From Neorhizobium sp. UBA7851 (lineage in GTDB: Bacteria > Pseudomonadota > Alphaproteobacteria > Rhizobiales > Rhizobiaceae), in the NCBI GenBank assembly GCA_002500765.1, contig DLSX01000008.1, positions 1 to 23,679 on the forward strand: a stretch of DNA of 23,679 nucleotides, written 5' to 3'. A program made the translations under genes and the position numbers. The notes beneath the pieces are model-generated. The model had not been told where the DNA came from. It saw only the letters and a program-made list of their open reading frames with translations, and did not search any database. Below are positions 8,159 to 14,798 of the stretch, piece by piece. How positions within the stretch are numbered: the first letter of the stretch is position 1; each line of letters begins with the position of its first letter.

Positions 8159-8294
8159 AATGCTTCCTCCGATTATTCCATGGCCGTTGTTGCTGGGCCT
8201 TCGACACGGCGTTACGCGCTCCGGCAAACGTCAGCGCCCTGTCTCCGGGGAATAGGCGCCCGATCTCGGAAAACCCAACAAAAGACTTTTGATT

Positions 8295-8313
8295 ACTTTC
8301 GATCTCTTTCGTT
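8295..8313 (-). promoter_or_regulatory. Candidate DeoR operator of the leftward catabolic operon
   Basis: Read on the minus strand, AACGAAAGAGATCGAAAGT matches the element inside the transporter promoter (8472-8490) at 17 of 19 positions. It lies 137 bases upstream of the isomerase ATG. A weak promoter can be drawn around it (TTGCGA upstream, TAATCA 18 bases later), so a bound repressor would block initiation. The shared sequence is direct observation; the regulator assignment is inferred from the deoR gene in the same locus. Confidence 0.55.
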
Positions 8314-8412
8314 TCGCAAATAACTGACATACGTCGACGGGACATTCAAGCGGTTTGTTTGCTCTCGATGCGACCAAGAACGCCGAAAACATACCGCAAC
8401 GCAACATAAGCG

Positions 8413-8449
8413 TGCGCTACTACGCGCAATTCGCACACAAAAGCGCAAT
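8413..8449. promoter_or_regulatory. Palindrome and direct repeat in the divergent control region
   Basis: TGCGC-tactac-GCGCA (8413-8428) is a perfect 5-bp inverted repeat, and GCGCAAT occurs twice in the same orientation (8424-8430 and 8443-8449), 19 bases apart, i.e. nearly two helical turns. This lies between the two DeoR-like sites and about 15 bases upstream of the transporter -35 box. It may be an activator or catabolite-control site. No known consensus is recognised. The rest of the 384-base region between the divergent genes shows no gene. Confidence 0.3.
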
Positions 8450-8462
8450 CATCAAAAACATA

Positions 8463-8490
8463 TTGACATTAAACGAAAGTGATCGATAGT
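8463..8490 (+). promoter_or_regulatory. Transporter operon promoter with embedded DeoR operator
   Basis: A perfect -35 TTGACA (8463-8468) is followed after 16 bases by GATAGT (8485-8490) as the -10. The operator-like AACGAAAGTGATCGATAGT (8472-8490) occupies the spacer and the whole -10, so a bound repressor would exclude RNA polymerase. The start codon of the binding-protein gene lies 53 bases downstream. Confidence 0.6.
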
Positions 8491-8542
8491 TTGCAACAGA
8501 CGCCACGGGAGGGTGGTCTTCTTTTTTCAACGGGAGGTAATC

Positions 8543-9484
8543 ATGAAGCTTACGAAACGTCTTTTGATGTCCGTCGTCGCACTTGGCATTGCCGGCGCCA
8601 TGTCGGGCACAGCACTTGCTGCCGATACGATCGCAATCATCACACCGAGCCACTCCAACCCGTTCTTCAAGGCTGAAGCCGACGGTGCTGCAGCAAAGGC
8701 GAAGGAACTGGGTTATGCGACCATGGTTCTCGTTCACGACGATGATGCGAACAAGCAGAGCGAACTTTTCGACAGCGCCATTGCCGCCGGCGTAAAGGCC
8801 ATCATTCTCGACAATGCCGGCGCGGATGCCTCCGTTGCCGCCGTTCAGAAGGCCAAGGACAAGGGCATTCCCTCGTTCCTGATCGACCGCGAAATCACCA
8901 CGACCGGTGTCGCAGTCTCGCAGATCGTTTCCAACAACTACCAGGGCGCCCAGCTCGGCGCTGAAGAATTCGTCAAGCTGATGGGCGAAAAGGGTAACTA
9001 TGCCGAACTGCTCGGCAAGGAATCCGACACCAATGCCGGCATCCGCTCCCAGGGCTATCATGATGTCATCGACCAGTATTCGGAGATGAAGCTGGTTGCC
9101 AAGCAGACGGCCAACTGGTCTCAGACCGAAGCCTATACGGTGATGGAATCGATGCTGCAGGCACATCCGGATATCAAGGGCGTGATCTCGGGCAACGATA
9201 CGATGGCCATGGGCGCCTATGCGGCGCTTGAAGCTGCCGGCCGCAAGGACGTGATCGTCGTCGGTTTCGACGGTTCGAACGACGTTCGCGATAGCATCAA
9301 GAAGGGCGGCATCAAGGCAACCGTTCTCCAGCCGGCCTACCAGCAGGCACAGAATGCCGTCGAGCAGGCGGACAAGTTCATCAAGACCGGCTCGACCGGC
9401 CTCGACGAAAAGCAGCTGATGGATTGCATTCTCATCAACGCCGACAATGCCGAAAAGCTCGAGACCTTCGCGCTGAAGCCATAA
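8543..9484 (+). CDS. Sugar ABC transporter substrate-binding protein (probable D-apiose)
   Basis: A 313-residue periplasmic binding protein of the type-1 (ribose-binding, Peripla_BP_4) fold. The signal peptide has KR near the N-terminus, a hydrophobic core and TALA-ADT, with cleavage expected after Ala26. The mature part begins DTIAIITPSHSNPFFKAEAD, the canonical first strand with the SNPFF segment typical of pentose/hexose binders. Later blocks are FLIDREITTTG, GVISGNDTMAMGAYAALEAAG and VIVVGFDGSND, which form the ligand cleft and hinge. GGGAGG stands 5 bases before the ATG at 8543; an upstream in-frame start at 8513 would spoil the signal peptide. It is the first gene of the transporter operon. 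Carter et al. 2018 found D-apiose-binding proteins of this class in rhizobia; the ligand here is inferred from the neighbouring enzymes. Confidence 0.9.
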   Translation: MKLTKRLLMSVVALGIAGAMSGTALAADTIAIITPSHSNPFFKAEADGAAAKAKELGYATMVLVHDDDANKQSELFDSAIAAGVKAIILDNAGADASVAAVQKAKDKGIPSFLIDREITTTGVAVSQIVSNNYQGAQLGAEEFVKLMGEKGNYAELLGKESDTNAGIRSQGYHDVIDQYSEMKLVAKQTANWSQTEAYTVMESMLQAHPDIKGVISGNDTMAMGAYAALEAAGRKDVIVVGFDGSNDVRDSIKKGGIKATVLQPAYQQAQNAVEQADKFIKTGSTGLDEKQLMDCILINADNAEKLETFALKP

Positions 9485-9496
9485 GACCGCCATCCC

Positions 9497-9534
9497 CACC
9501 CGGGACATAACACGTGTCCCGGGTGCCTTTTGCT
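9497..9534 (+). terminator. Strong hairpin between binding-protein gene and rest of operon
   Basis: CACCCGGGACA (9497-9507) and TGTCCCGGGTG (9515-9525) form a perfect 11-bp stem with a 7-base loop, followed by CCTTTTGCTTT. It stands 12 bases after the binding-protein stop. It probably acts as a leaky terminator or as a 3'-end protector of the binding-protein mRNA, giving the usual excess of binding protein over membrane components. Confidence 0.7.
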
Positions 9535-9555
9535 TTAAAAGAAGTGCGGATACCC

Positions 9556-10179
9556 ATGAAAATCACGACCCTGTTTGTGGCAAGCCTTCTTGTCGCGTCC
9601 GTTTCCGGCTGCAAGCTGGTAAAAACCAACGATGGCGAAGGCGACGCCGCTGTGGATCCCATTGCCGAAATCGTCGAGACGACGTTTGACGCCAAGCTCG
9701 TCCCGGCTTTGACGGAAAAGGCGGTCGACCTTGCAACCCTGCAGGGCGCGGTCAAGGGCGGCCTGGACAAGGCCGGGGAAAGCTACGGAGTTCGCGTTGG
9801 CGGCGCTGGCGGCGGCTGGAATTTCCCGGTCAAGGGCACGGCGACCGTACTCGAAGACACCCGCGCAAGCACCAAAGCCGGCGTTGCGGAAATCGACGTC
9901 GATGGCGACGGAAAAGCTGACGCAGCCGTGCAGCTCGGCCCGGTTGTCAAGGGTAGCGCGTTGCGCGACACCACGAATCTCTATGATTTCTCGACATTTC
10001 GGGACCAGATCGAGTACGCAAAGCTCGGGCGCGCTCTGAATGACAAGGCGATCTCCGAGCTACCCTCTGCCGAGACCGAGCTGAAGGGCAAGAAGGTGAA
10101 TTTCGTCGGCGCCGTGGTCATCCGCTCCGCTGGCGAAAAGCCGCTGATCACGCCGGTGTCGATCGAGGTCGCGCCATGA
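9556..10179 (+). CDS. DUF2291 family periplasmic lipoprotein
   Basis: A 207-residue predicted lipoprotein of the DUF2291 family (COG5618-type 'predicted periplasmic lipoprotein'), whose function is not established. The N-terminus MKITTLFVASLLVASVSGC is a type II signal with the lipobox VSGC; Cys19 would be lipidated. The body contains DVDGDGKAD (114-122), resembling the first nine positions of an EF-hand calcium loop, followed by VQLGPVVKGSALRDT, FSTFRDQIEYAKLGRALN and VNFVGAVVI. It lies between the sugar-binding protein and the ATPase and overlaps the ATPase start by 4 bases, so it is very likely a dedicated accessory of this importer, anchored on the periplasmic face of a membrane. Start choice: the ATG at 9556 gives an intact signal; a longer reading from 9514 would begin inside the terminator hairpin. 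Confidence 0.85.
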   Translation: MKITTLFVASLLVASVSGCKLVKTNDGEGDAAVDPIAEIVETTFDAKLVPALTEKAVDLATLQGAVKGGLDKAGESYGVRVGGAGGGWNFPVKGTATVLEDTRASTKAGVAEIDVDGDGKADAAVQLGPVVKGSALRDTTNLYDFSTFRDQIEYAKLGRALNDKAISELPSAETELKGKKVNFVGAVVIRSAGEKPLITPVSIEVAP

Positions 10180-11705
10180 CGGAAGCCCATCCCATCGGCC
10201 TTTCGATCCGCAACGGCTCGAAAATCTACCCCGGCACCCAGGCGCTGAAAAATGTCGATTTCGACCTGCGCATGGGAGCGGTGAACGTTCTCGTGGGTGA
10301 AAACGGTGCCGGCAAGTCGACCCTGATGAAGATCATCGCCGGTGTCGAGCAGCTCAACGGCGGCACGATCGAACTCGACGGGCAACAGGTCGTCTTCGCG
10401 GACAAGACGGATGCCGCCAAACATGGCGTCGGCATCGTATTTCAGGAACTCAACCTGTTCCCCAACCTGACCGTGGCGGAAAACATCTTCGTCGGCCACG
10501 AAAAGACGCGCGCCGGAATCCATATCGACAGCCAGGCGCAGAGAACGGCGGCTGCGGCGCTTATGAAGCGCCTCGAACAGAATATCGACCCGGATACGCC
10601 GCTTGGAAACCTGCGGATCGGTCAGCAACAGATCGTCGAAATCGCCAAGGCGCTTGCCGAAGACGCCCGTATCCTGATTCTTGACGAACCGACTTCGGCA
10701 CTGTCGGCCGCGGAGGTCGAGGTTCTGTTCAGGGTCATAAAGGACCTTAAAACGCAAGGCGTCGGCATCGTCTACATTTCCCACCGGCTGGAAGAGCTGA
10801 TCCGCATCGGCGACTACATCACCGTTTTGCGCGATGGCGCCATTACCGGATCGCGCTCGATGCAGGGTGTCGATATTCCCTGGATCGTCGCCAACATGAT
10901 CGGCAGCGCCTCGAAGGAGTTTCCGAAAACCGGCGATCATCAGCTCGGCAACGAAGTGTTCCGCGTCGACAACGTCTGCCTTCCGAGCCCTGCCGGCGGC
11001 TACGCGGTCGATCATATGTCGCTCTCCATCCGCGAAGGCGAGATCGTCGGGCTTTACGGCCTGATGGGAGCCGGGCGCTCGGAACTTCTCGAATGCATCA
11101 TGGCGCAGCACCCGAATTCCTCGGGTCAGATTTTCATCGGCGGCAAGCCGGTAAAGGAAAAGAGCGTTTCGGGGCGGATCCGTCGCGGCCTGGCGCTCAT
11201 TCCGGAAGATCGCAAGCGTGACGGTCTCGTGCAGATCATGACGATCCGCGAAAACCTGACCATGTCGTCGCTCTACGATTTCACCCGCGGGTTTCACCTG
11301 TCGCTGAAGGCCGAAGCTGCCAAGGCAGCAGATTTCGTCAAGCGGATGGCGATCAAGATCGCCAGCCTCGAACATCCGGTCTCCAGCCTTTCCGGCGGAA
11401 ACCAGCAGAAGGTCGTCATCGGCAAGGCGCTGATGACGCGGCCCAAAATCCTGCTGATGGACGAACCGTCGCGCGGAATCGATATCGGCGCCAAGGCCGA
11501 GATCTTTCGCACGATGCGCCGGCTTGCAGCGGATGGACTGGGTATTCTCTTCGTAACATCCGATCTGGAAGAAGTTCTCGCCCTTTCCGATCGCGTACTC
11601 GTCATGGCGAATGGAAGGCTGACCGGACAATTCCCGGCTGGCGCGAGTGCTGCGGAGGTCATTTCCGCGGCGACCCCAAATCTTAAAAGGGTTGAGACAC
11701 AATGA
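10176..11705 (+). CDS. Sugar ABC transporter ATP-binding protein (RbsA/XylG type)
   Basis: A 509-residue ATPase with two fused nucleotide-binding domains, as usual for type-1 sugar importers. Domain 1 has Walker A GENGAGKST (41-49), a degenerate signature LRIGQQQ (146-152) and Walker B ILILDEPT (166-173). Domain 2 has a degenerate Walker A GLMGAGRSE (295-303), a full signature LSGGNQQ (405-411) and Walker B ILLMDEPSRGID (425-436). The complementary degeneracy means one fully competent composite ATP site, a known feature of this subfamily. It overlaps the DUF2291 gene by 4 bases (ATGA) and the permease gene by 4 bases. It acts on the cytoplasmic side of the inner membrane. Confidence 0.94.
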   Translation: MTEAHPIGLSIRNGSKIYPGTQALKNVDFDLRMGAVNVLVGENGAGKSTLMKIIAGVEQLNGGTIELDGQQVVFADKTDAAKHGVGIVFQELNLFPNLTVAENIFVGHEKTRAGIHIDSQAQRTAAAALMKRLEQNIDPDTPLGNLRIGQQQIVEIAKALAEDARILILDEPTSALSAAEVEVLFRVIKDLKTQGVGIVYISHRLEELIRIGDYITVLRDGAITGSRSMQGVDIPWIVANMIGSASKEFPKTGDHQLGNEVFRVDNVCLPSPAGGYAVDHMSLSIREGEIVGLYGLMGAGRSELLECIMAQHPNSSGQIFIGGKPVKEKSVSGRIRRGLALIPEDRKRDGLVQIMTIRENLTMSSLYDFTRGFHLSLKAEAAKAADFVKRMAIKIASLEHPVSSLSGGNQQKVVIGKALMTRPKILLMDEPSRGIDIGAKAEIFRTMRRLAADGLGILFVTSDLEEVLALSDRVLVMANGRLTGQFPAGASAAEVISAATPNLKRVETQ

Positions 11706-12784
11706 GCAGCATCGACGCCACCACCAACACCAAGACCGTCATCGGCGGCCACAAGTCCAGAACATCGGCGCTTCTGCTGCTTTTGCGCATGCGCACCTTC
11801 GTGGCGCTGATCCTGGTCTTCGCCTTTTTCGCCATTGCGGCGCCCAACTTCCTCACCGCAGGAAACATGCTGATCATTTCGAAGCATGTGGCGCTAAACG
11901 CGATCCTCGCGATCGGCATGACCTTCGTCATCATCGCCGGCGGCATCGACCTTTCGGTCGGTTCGATTGTCGGGCTGTGCGCAATGGTCGCCGGTTATCT
12001 TGTTCTCTACGGGATCGACCTCGGCTTCCTCGGCATTGCCTATAGCGTTCAGTTCAACACGATCGAAATCTGCCTTCTCGTGCTTGTCGTCGGGATATTC
12101 ATAGGCTGGATAAACGGGTTACTGATAACAAAGCTGAATGTCGCACCATTCATCGCAACACTTGGTATCCTCTATGTCGCGCGTGGTTCAGCGCTTCTCT
12201 TCTCCGACGGCCGCACCTTTCCGAACCTTGCGGGCAATCCGGAATACGGATCGGACACGTTCCGGCTCATCGGCTCGGGTACGTTCTTCGGCCTGCCCGT
12301 CTCCGTCTGGATCATGGTCGTGGTCGCGCTTGGCGCAGCCTATCTCGCCACGCGCACCCCGCTTGGCCGGCATATTTACGCCGTCGGCGGCAACGAGCGC
12401 GGAGCGGCACTTTCCGGCGTCAATGTGGATCGCACCAAGCTGTTCGTCTACATGTTCTCCGGGCTTTGCGCCGCACTCGTCGGCCTGATCATATCCTCGC
12501 AGCTGCAGGCCAGCCATCCGGCCAGCGGTGAGACATTCGAACTGAACGCGATTGCGGCAGCGGTGCTGGGCGGTACGTCCATGTCCGGCGGACGCGGGCG
12601 CATCGCCGGCACGATCGTCGGCGCATTCGTCATCGGCATCCTGGCGGACGGATTGATCATGATGGGCGTTTCGTCCTTCTGGCAGACCGTCATCAAAGGT
12701 CTCGTCATCATCGCGGCTGTTGTCGTCGATCAGGTCCAGCAGAAGCTCCAGGCCCGCGTCGTCCTGCAGCAGAACGCGAGTTGA
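11702..12784 (+). CDS. Sugar ABC transporter permease (RbsC type)
   Basis: A 360-residue multi-spanning inner-membrane protein of the BPD_transp_2 (RbsC/AraH) family, expected to work as a homodimer. After a basic cytoplasmic N-terminus the hydrophobic segments include LLLLRMRTFVALILVFAFFA, a conserved ALNAILAIGMTFVIIAGGID-LSVGS block, the WINGLLITKLNVAPFIATLG segment, and the family-typical NAIAAAVLGGTSMSGGRGRI motif near the C-terminus that contacts the ATPase. Its ATG overlaps the ATPase stop. The gene ends 94 bases before the deoR start, and the gap holds a third operator-like site. Confidence 0.94.
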   Translation: MSSIDATTNTKTVIGGHKSRTSALLLLLRMRTFVALILVFAFFAIAAPNFLTAGNMLIISKHVALNAILAIGMTFVIIAGGIDLSVGSIVGLCAMVAGYLVLYGIDLGFLGIAYSVQFNTIEICLLVLVVGIFIGWINGLLITKLNVAPFIATLGILYVARGSALLFSDGRTFPNLAGNPEYGSDTFRLIGSGTFFGLPVSVWIMVVVALGAAYLATRTPLGRHIYAVGGNERGAALSGVNVDRTKLFVYMFSGLCAALVGLIISSQLQASHPASGETFELNAIAAAVLGGTSMSGGRGRIAGTIVGAFVIGILADGLIMMGVSSFWQTVIKGLVIIAAVVVDQVQQKLQARVVLQQNAS

Positions 12785-12829
12785 GGATTTAAAGCGCAAG
12801 ACTGTTCCTGTAATAATCCCATAAAAGAG

Positions 12830-12853
12830 AATCGAATGATTTCGATTGTTTGC
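12830..12853 (+). promoter_or_regulatory. Operator-like site upstream of the deoR gene
   Basis: AATCGAA (12830-12836) and TTCGATT (12841-12847) form a perfect 7-bp inverted repeat with a 4-base spacer. TCGATTGTTTGC (12842-12853) matches TCGATAGTTTGC at the transporter promoter (8483-8494) at 11 of 12 positions. It lies 25 bases before the deoR ATG and suggests autoregulation, or a block on read-through from the transporter genes. Confidence 0.5.
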
Positions 12854-12878
12854 GGTTCAAGGATTTAGGCAGGCCGGA

Positions 12879-13688
12879 ATGGAAACGAAAGAAGAGCAGG
12901 ATGCGTCGGAGTCGATGATCGGTCTCCTGTCCGAGCCGAGACGACGCCGCATCCTGGAATGGCTTCAGGAAGAAGGCTCGGCGCGGGTGAGAGACCTCGC
13001 TGGCGCCTTCCGCGTATCGGAAGCAACGATAAGGCAGGATCTGGAACGGCTGGAAAGCGAGGGTTTCATCACCCGCGAACATGGCGGTGCCTATCTCAAT
13101 ACCGCCGCGCCTGCGAGCGGGACCATGACGCTCCATCACCAGGAGAACATGGACAAGAAGCGCCGCATAGGCGCGCTTGCGGCCAGCCTCGTCAAGGACG
13201 GCGAGACACTGATCCTCGACGCGGGTACGACGACGACCGAAATCGCCACCCGGCTGACCAGCCGGCGAGACCTGACGCTGATCACCAATGCGCTGAACAT
13301 CGCCATCATCTTAGGGTCCGTGCCGACCTTCGCGGTCCATATGCCGGGCGGACAGTTCAAGTCTCCGACGCTTTCGCTTTCGGGCGACAAGTCAGTCGAA
13401 TATTTCCGCAACATCTTCGCCGGCAAGCTTTTCCTGGCCACCGCCGGCGTGGCACTCGATGCCGGTCTGACCTATCCGAGCTTTGCCGATCTCCAGCTCA
13501 AGGAAGCAATGATCAAGGCCGCGGCCCACGTCTATCTCGTGGCCGACTCCACCAAGATCAATCGCTCGTCCTTCACCCGCCTGGGTTCGCTGGACGTCAT
13601 CAACTCGTTCATCACCGACGACGGTATTTCAGACCGGGATGCGCGCGAGTTCGAGAAGCGCGGCATCGAGGTGCTGATAGCAAAATAA
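12879..13688 (+). CDS. DeoR-family transcriptional regulator of the sugar locus
   Basis: A 269-residue DeoR/GlpR-type repressor. An N-terminal winged helix-turn-helix (about residues 22-75) contains RRRRILEWLQEEGSARVRDLA, the recognition helix VSEATIRQDLERLESEG, and REHGGA. The C-terminal DeoRC sensor domain (from ~95) has the phosphate/sugar-binding signature LDAGTTTTEIA (113-123), NALNIAIIL, and late ADSTKINRSSFTRLG. Proteins of this family usually sense a phosphorylated sugar intermediate of the pathway they control, here perhaps apulose 4-phosphate. The ATG at 12879 has a poor ribosome binding site; an AAGGA lies 15 bases upstream. It follows the permease in the same direction and may be transcribed both with it and from its own promoter. 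Confidence 0.88.
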   Translation: METKEEQDASESMIGLLSEPRRRRILEWLQEEGSARVRDLAGAFRVSEATIRQDLERLESEGFITREHGGAYLNTAAPASGTMTLHHQENMDKKRRIGALAASLVKDGETLILDAGTTTTEIATRLTSRRDLTLITNALNIAIILGSVPTFAVHMPGGQFKSPTLSLSGDKSVEYFRNIFAGKLFLATAGVALDAGLTYPSFADLQLKEAMIKAAAHVYLVADSTKINRSSFTRLGSLDVINSFITDDGISDRDAREFEKRGIEVLIAK

Positions 13689-13754
13689 AGCGCATCTCTT
13701 GACGGTCGTGCAATATTTTCATGGATATCGAAGTTTTCAGAGCGCGTTTAGCTG

Positions 13755-13784
13755 TTGCAATTCAAGCATCTGTTGAAATAGAAT
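13755..13784 (+). promoter_or_regulatory. Candidate promoter of the FMN-riboswitch/ribB unit
   Basis: TTGCAA (13755-13760) and TAGAAT (13779-13784) are spaced by 18 bases and would start transcription near 13791, exactly at the 5' edge of the FMN riboswitch. A CTTGAC at 13698-13703 could serve a second upstream promoter but has no good -10. Confidence 0.5.
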
Positions 13785-13789
13785 TCCTT

Positions 13790-13926
13790 CGTTCTCAGGG
13801 CGGGGTGTAACTCCCCACCGGCGGTATCGGGGTCTCCCCGGAGCCCGCGAGCGCTTCCTTAAAAGGGAAGGTCAGCAGATCCGGTGAGATGCCGGAGCCG
13901 ACGGTTATAGTCCGGATGGAAGAGAC
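13790..13926 (+). ncRNA. FMN riboswitch (RFN element)
   Basis: All conserved RFN blocks are present in order: TTCTCAGGGCGGGGTG (13792-13807), TCCCCACCGGCGGTA, AGCCCGCGAGCGC, a variable hairpin (CTTCC..GGAAG), GGTCAGCAGATCCGGTGAGA, GCCGGAGCCGACGGTTATAG, and GTCCGGATGGAAGAGAC closing near 13926. It lies upstream of ribB in the same orientation, as in many proteobacteria. By established knowledge it senses FMN and lowers ribB expression; whether by termination or translation is not evident here, because no clear U-tract terminator follows. Confidence 0.96.
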
Positions 13927-14043
13927 CAACCCGCGGCGGCCTTTGACCGGGCTGCCCGTGGCGCTTGTTCGCCCAAGGGATAAGTTTTGTCGGCGAAAGC
14001 CGATGCAACAGCCTTTACCGGCTTAACCCTTGAAAGACTTGAA

Positions 14044-14676
14044 ATGACGATTTCCAGAATTGAAGATGCAATCGAAGCCTTTGCCCGCGGGGAAATGGTG
14101 GTCGTTGTCGATGACGAGGATCGCGAAAACGAAGGCGATCTGATTTTTGCTGCGGAAGATGCCACCAGCGAAAAGATCGCGTTCATGATGAACAAGGCCC
14201 GTGGCCTGATCTGCATCGCCATGGACCATAATCGCATCGACGAACTCGAACTTCCTCTGATGGTGCCGAACAACACGGAATCGATGAAGACGGCCTTCAC
14301 GGTGTCCGTCGACTACATTCCGGGCACCACGACCGGCATATCGGCAGCCGACCGGGCCACGACAGTCAAGGCGCTCGTCGACCCGACCGCTCGCCCGGCC
14401 GATTTTGCCCGTCCCGGCCATATCTTTCCCTTGCGGGCAAATCCGGACGGCGTTCTCGGCCGCACCGGCCACACGGAAGCCGCGGTAGATCTTTGCAAGC
14501 TTGCCGGAAAGCGCCCGGCCGGCGTCATCTGCGAGATATCCAATGATGACGGCACCATGGCCCGTCTTCCCGATCTCGAGATCTTCGCTGAACAGAATGG
14601 CCTGCTGGTCATCACCATCGAGGATCTCGTTCGATATCTCAATGATGCGAAAGCCGGAGCACTGGCTGCGGCCTGA
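14044..14676 (+). CDS. ribB: 3,4-dihydroxy-2-butanone 4-phosphate synthase
   Basis: A stand-alone 210-residue RibB that converts ribulose 5-phosphate to 3,4-dihydroxy-2-butanone 4-phosphate plus formate, the four-carbon precursor of riboflavin. It shows DDEDRENEGDLI (23-34) with the acidic Mg-binding loop, RPGHIFPL (123-130), GRTGHTEAAVDL (139-150) and CEISNDDGTMAR (163-174), all family signatures. No GTP cyclohydrolase II domain is fused. The ATG at 14044 gives the usual length. An in-frame TTG at 13987 would add 19 residues, but that segment contains a stable TCGGC-GAAA-GCCGA hairpin (13990-14003) more consistent with untranslated leader. The FMN riboswitch lies 117 bases upstream and a terminator follows the stop. 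Confidence 0.95.
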   Translation: MTISRIEDAIEAFARGEMVVVVDDEDRENEGDLIFAAEDATSEKIAFMMNKARGLICIAMDHNRIDELELPLMVPNNTESMKTAFTVSVDYIPGTTTGISAADRATTVKALVDPTARPADFARPGHIFPLRANPDGVLGRTGHTEAAVDLCKLAGKRPAGVICEISNDDGTMARLPDLEIFAEQNGLLVITIEDLVRYLNDAKAGALAAA

Positions 14677-14724
14677 TATCCTTGTCTGCGGACTGTTCAA
14701 CATGCAGCTCGCGGCGCATTACAC

Positions 14725-14757
14725 AAAAATGGCGTGCCTGATCGGCGCGCCGTTTTT
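14725..14757. terminator. Bidirectional intrinsic terminator between ribB and histidine kinase
   Basis: AAAAAT precedes GGCGTGCC (14731-14738), loop TGATC, GGCGCGCC (14744-14751), then GTTTTTA. The stem is 8 bp with one G-U pair. With A-runs on one side and T-runs on the other it serves both convergent genes. Confidence 0.85.
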
Positions 14758-14798
14758 ATATGTTCCTGGCAGATCGATCACTCCCACCTGCAACCACG

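Noticed and set aside
9981..11702. Open frame of 573 codons on the minus strand
   Set aside because: Antisense to the well-supported ABC ATPase gene; Arg/Asp/His-rich with no motif.
8543..12784. Annotation of the importer as a ribose or xylose transporter
   Set aside because: The components resemble Rbs/Xyl systems only at family level; no ribokinase, xylose isomerase/xylulokinase pair or rbsD is present, and the adjacent enzymes point to a different pentose.
13987..14043. Upstream TTG start for ribB adding 19 residues
   Set aside because: No ribosome binding site, a stable hairpin at 13990-14003, and RibB proteins of this type normally begin near the ATG at 14044.
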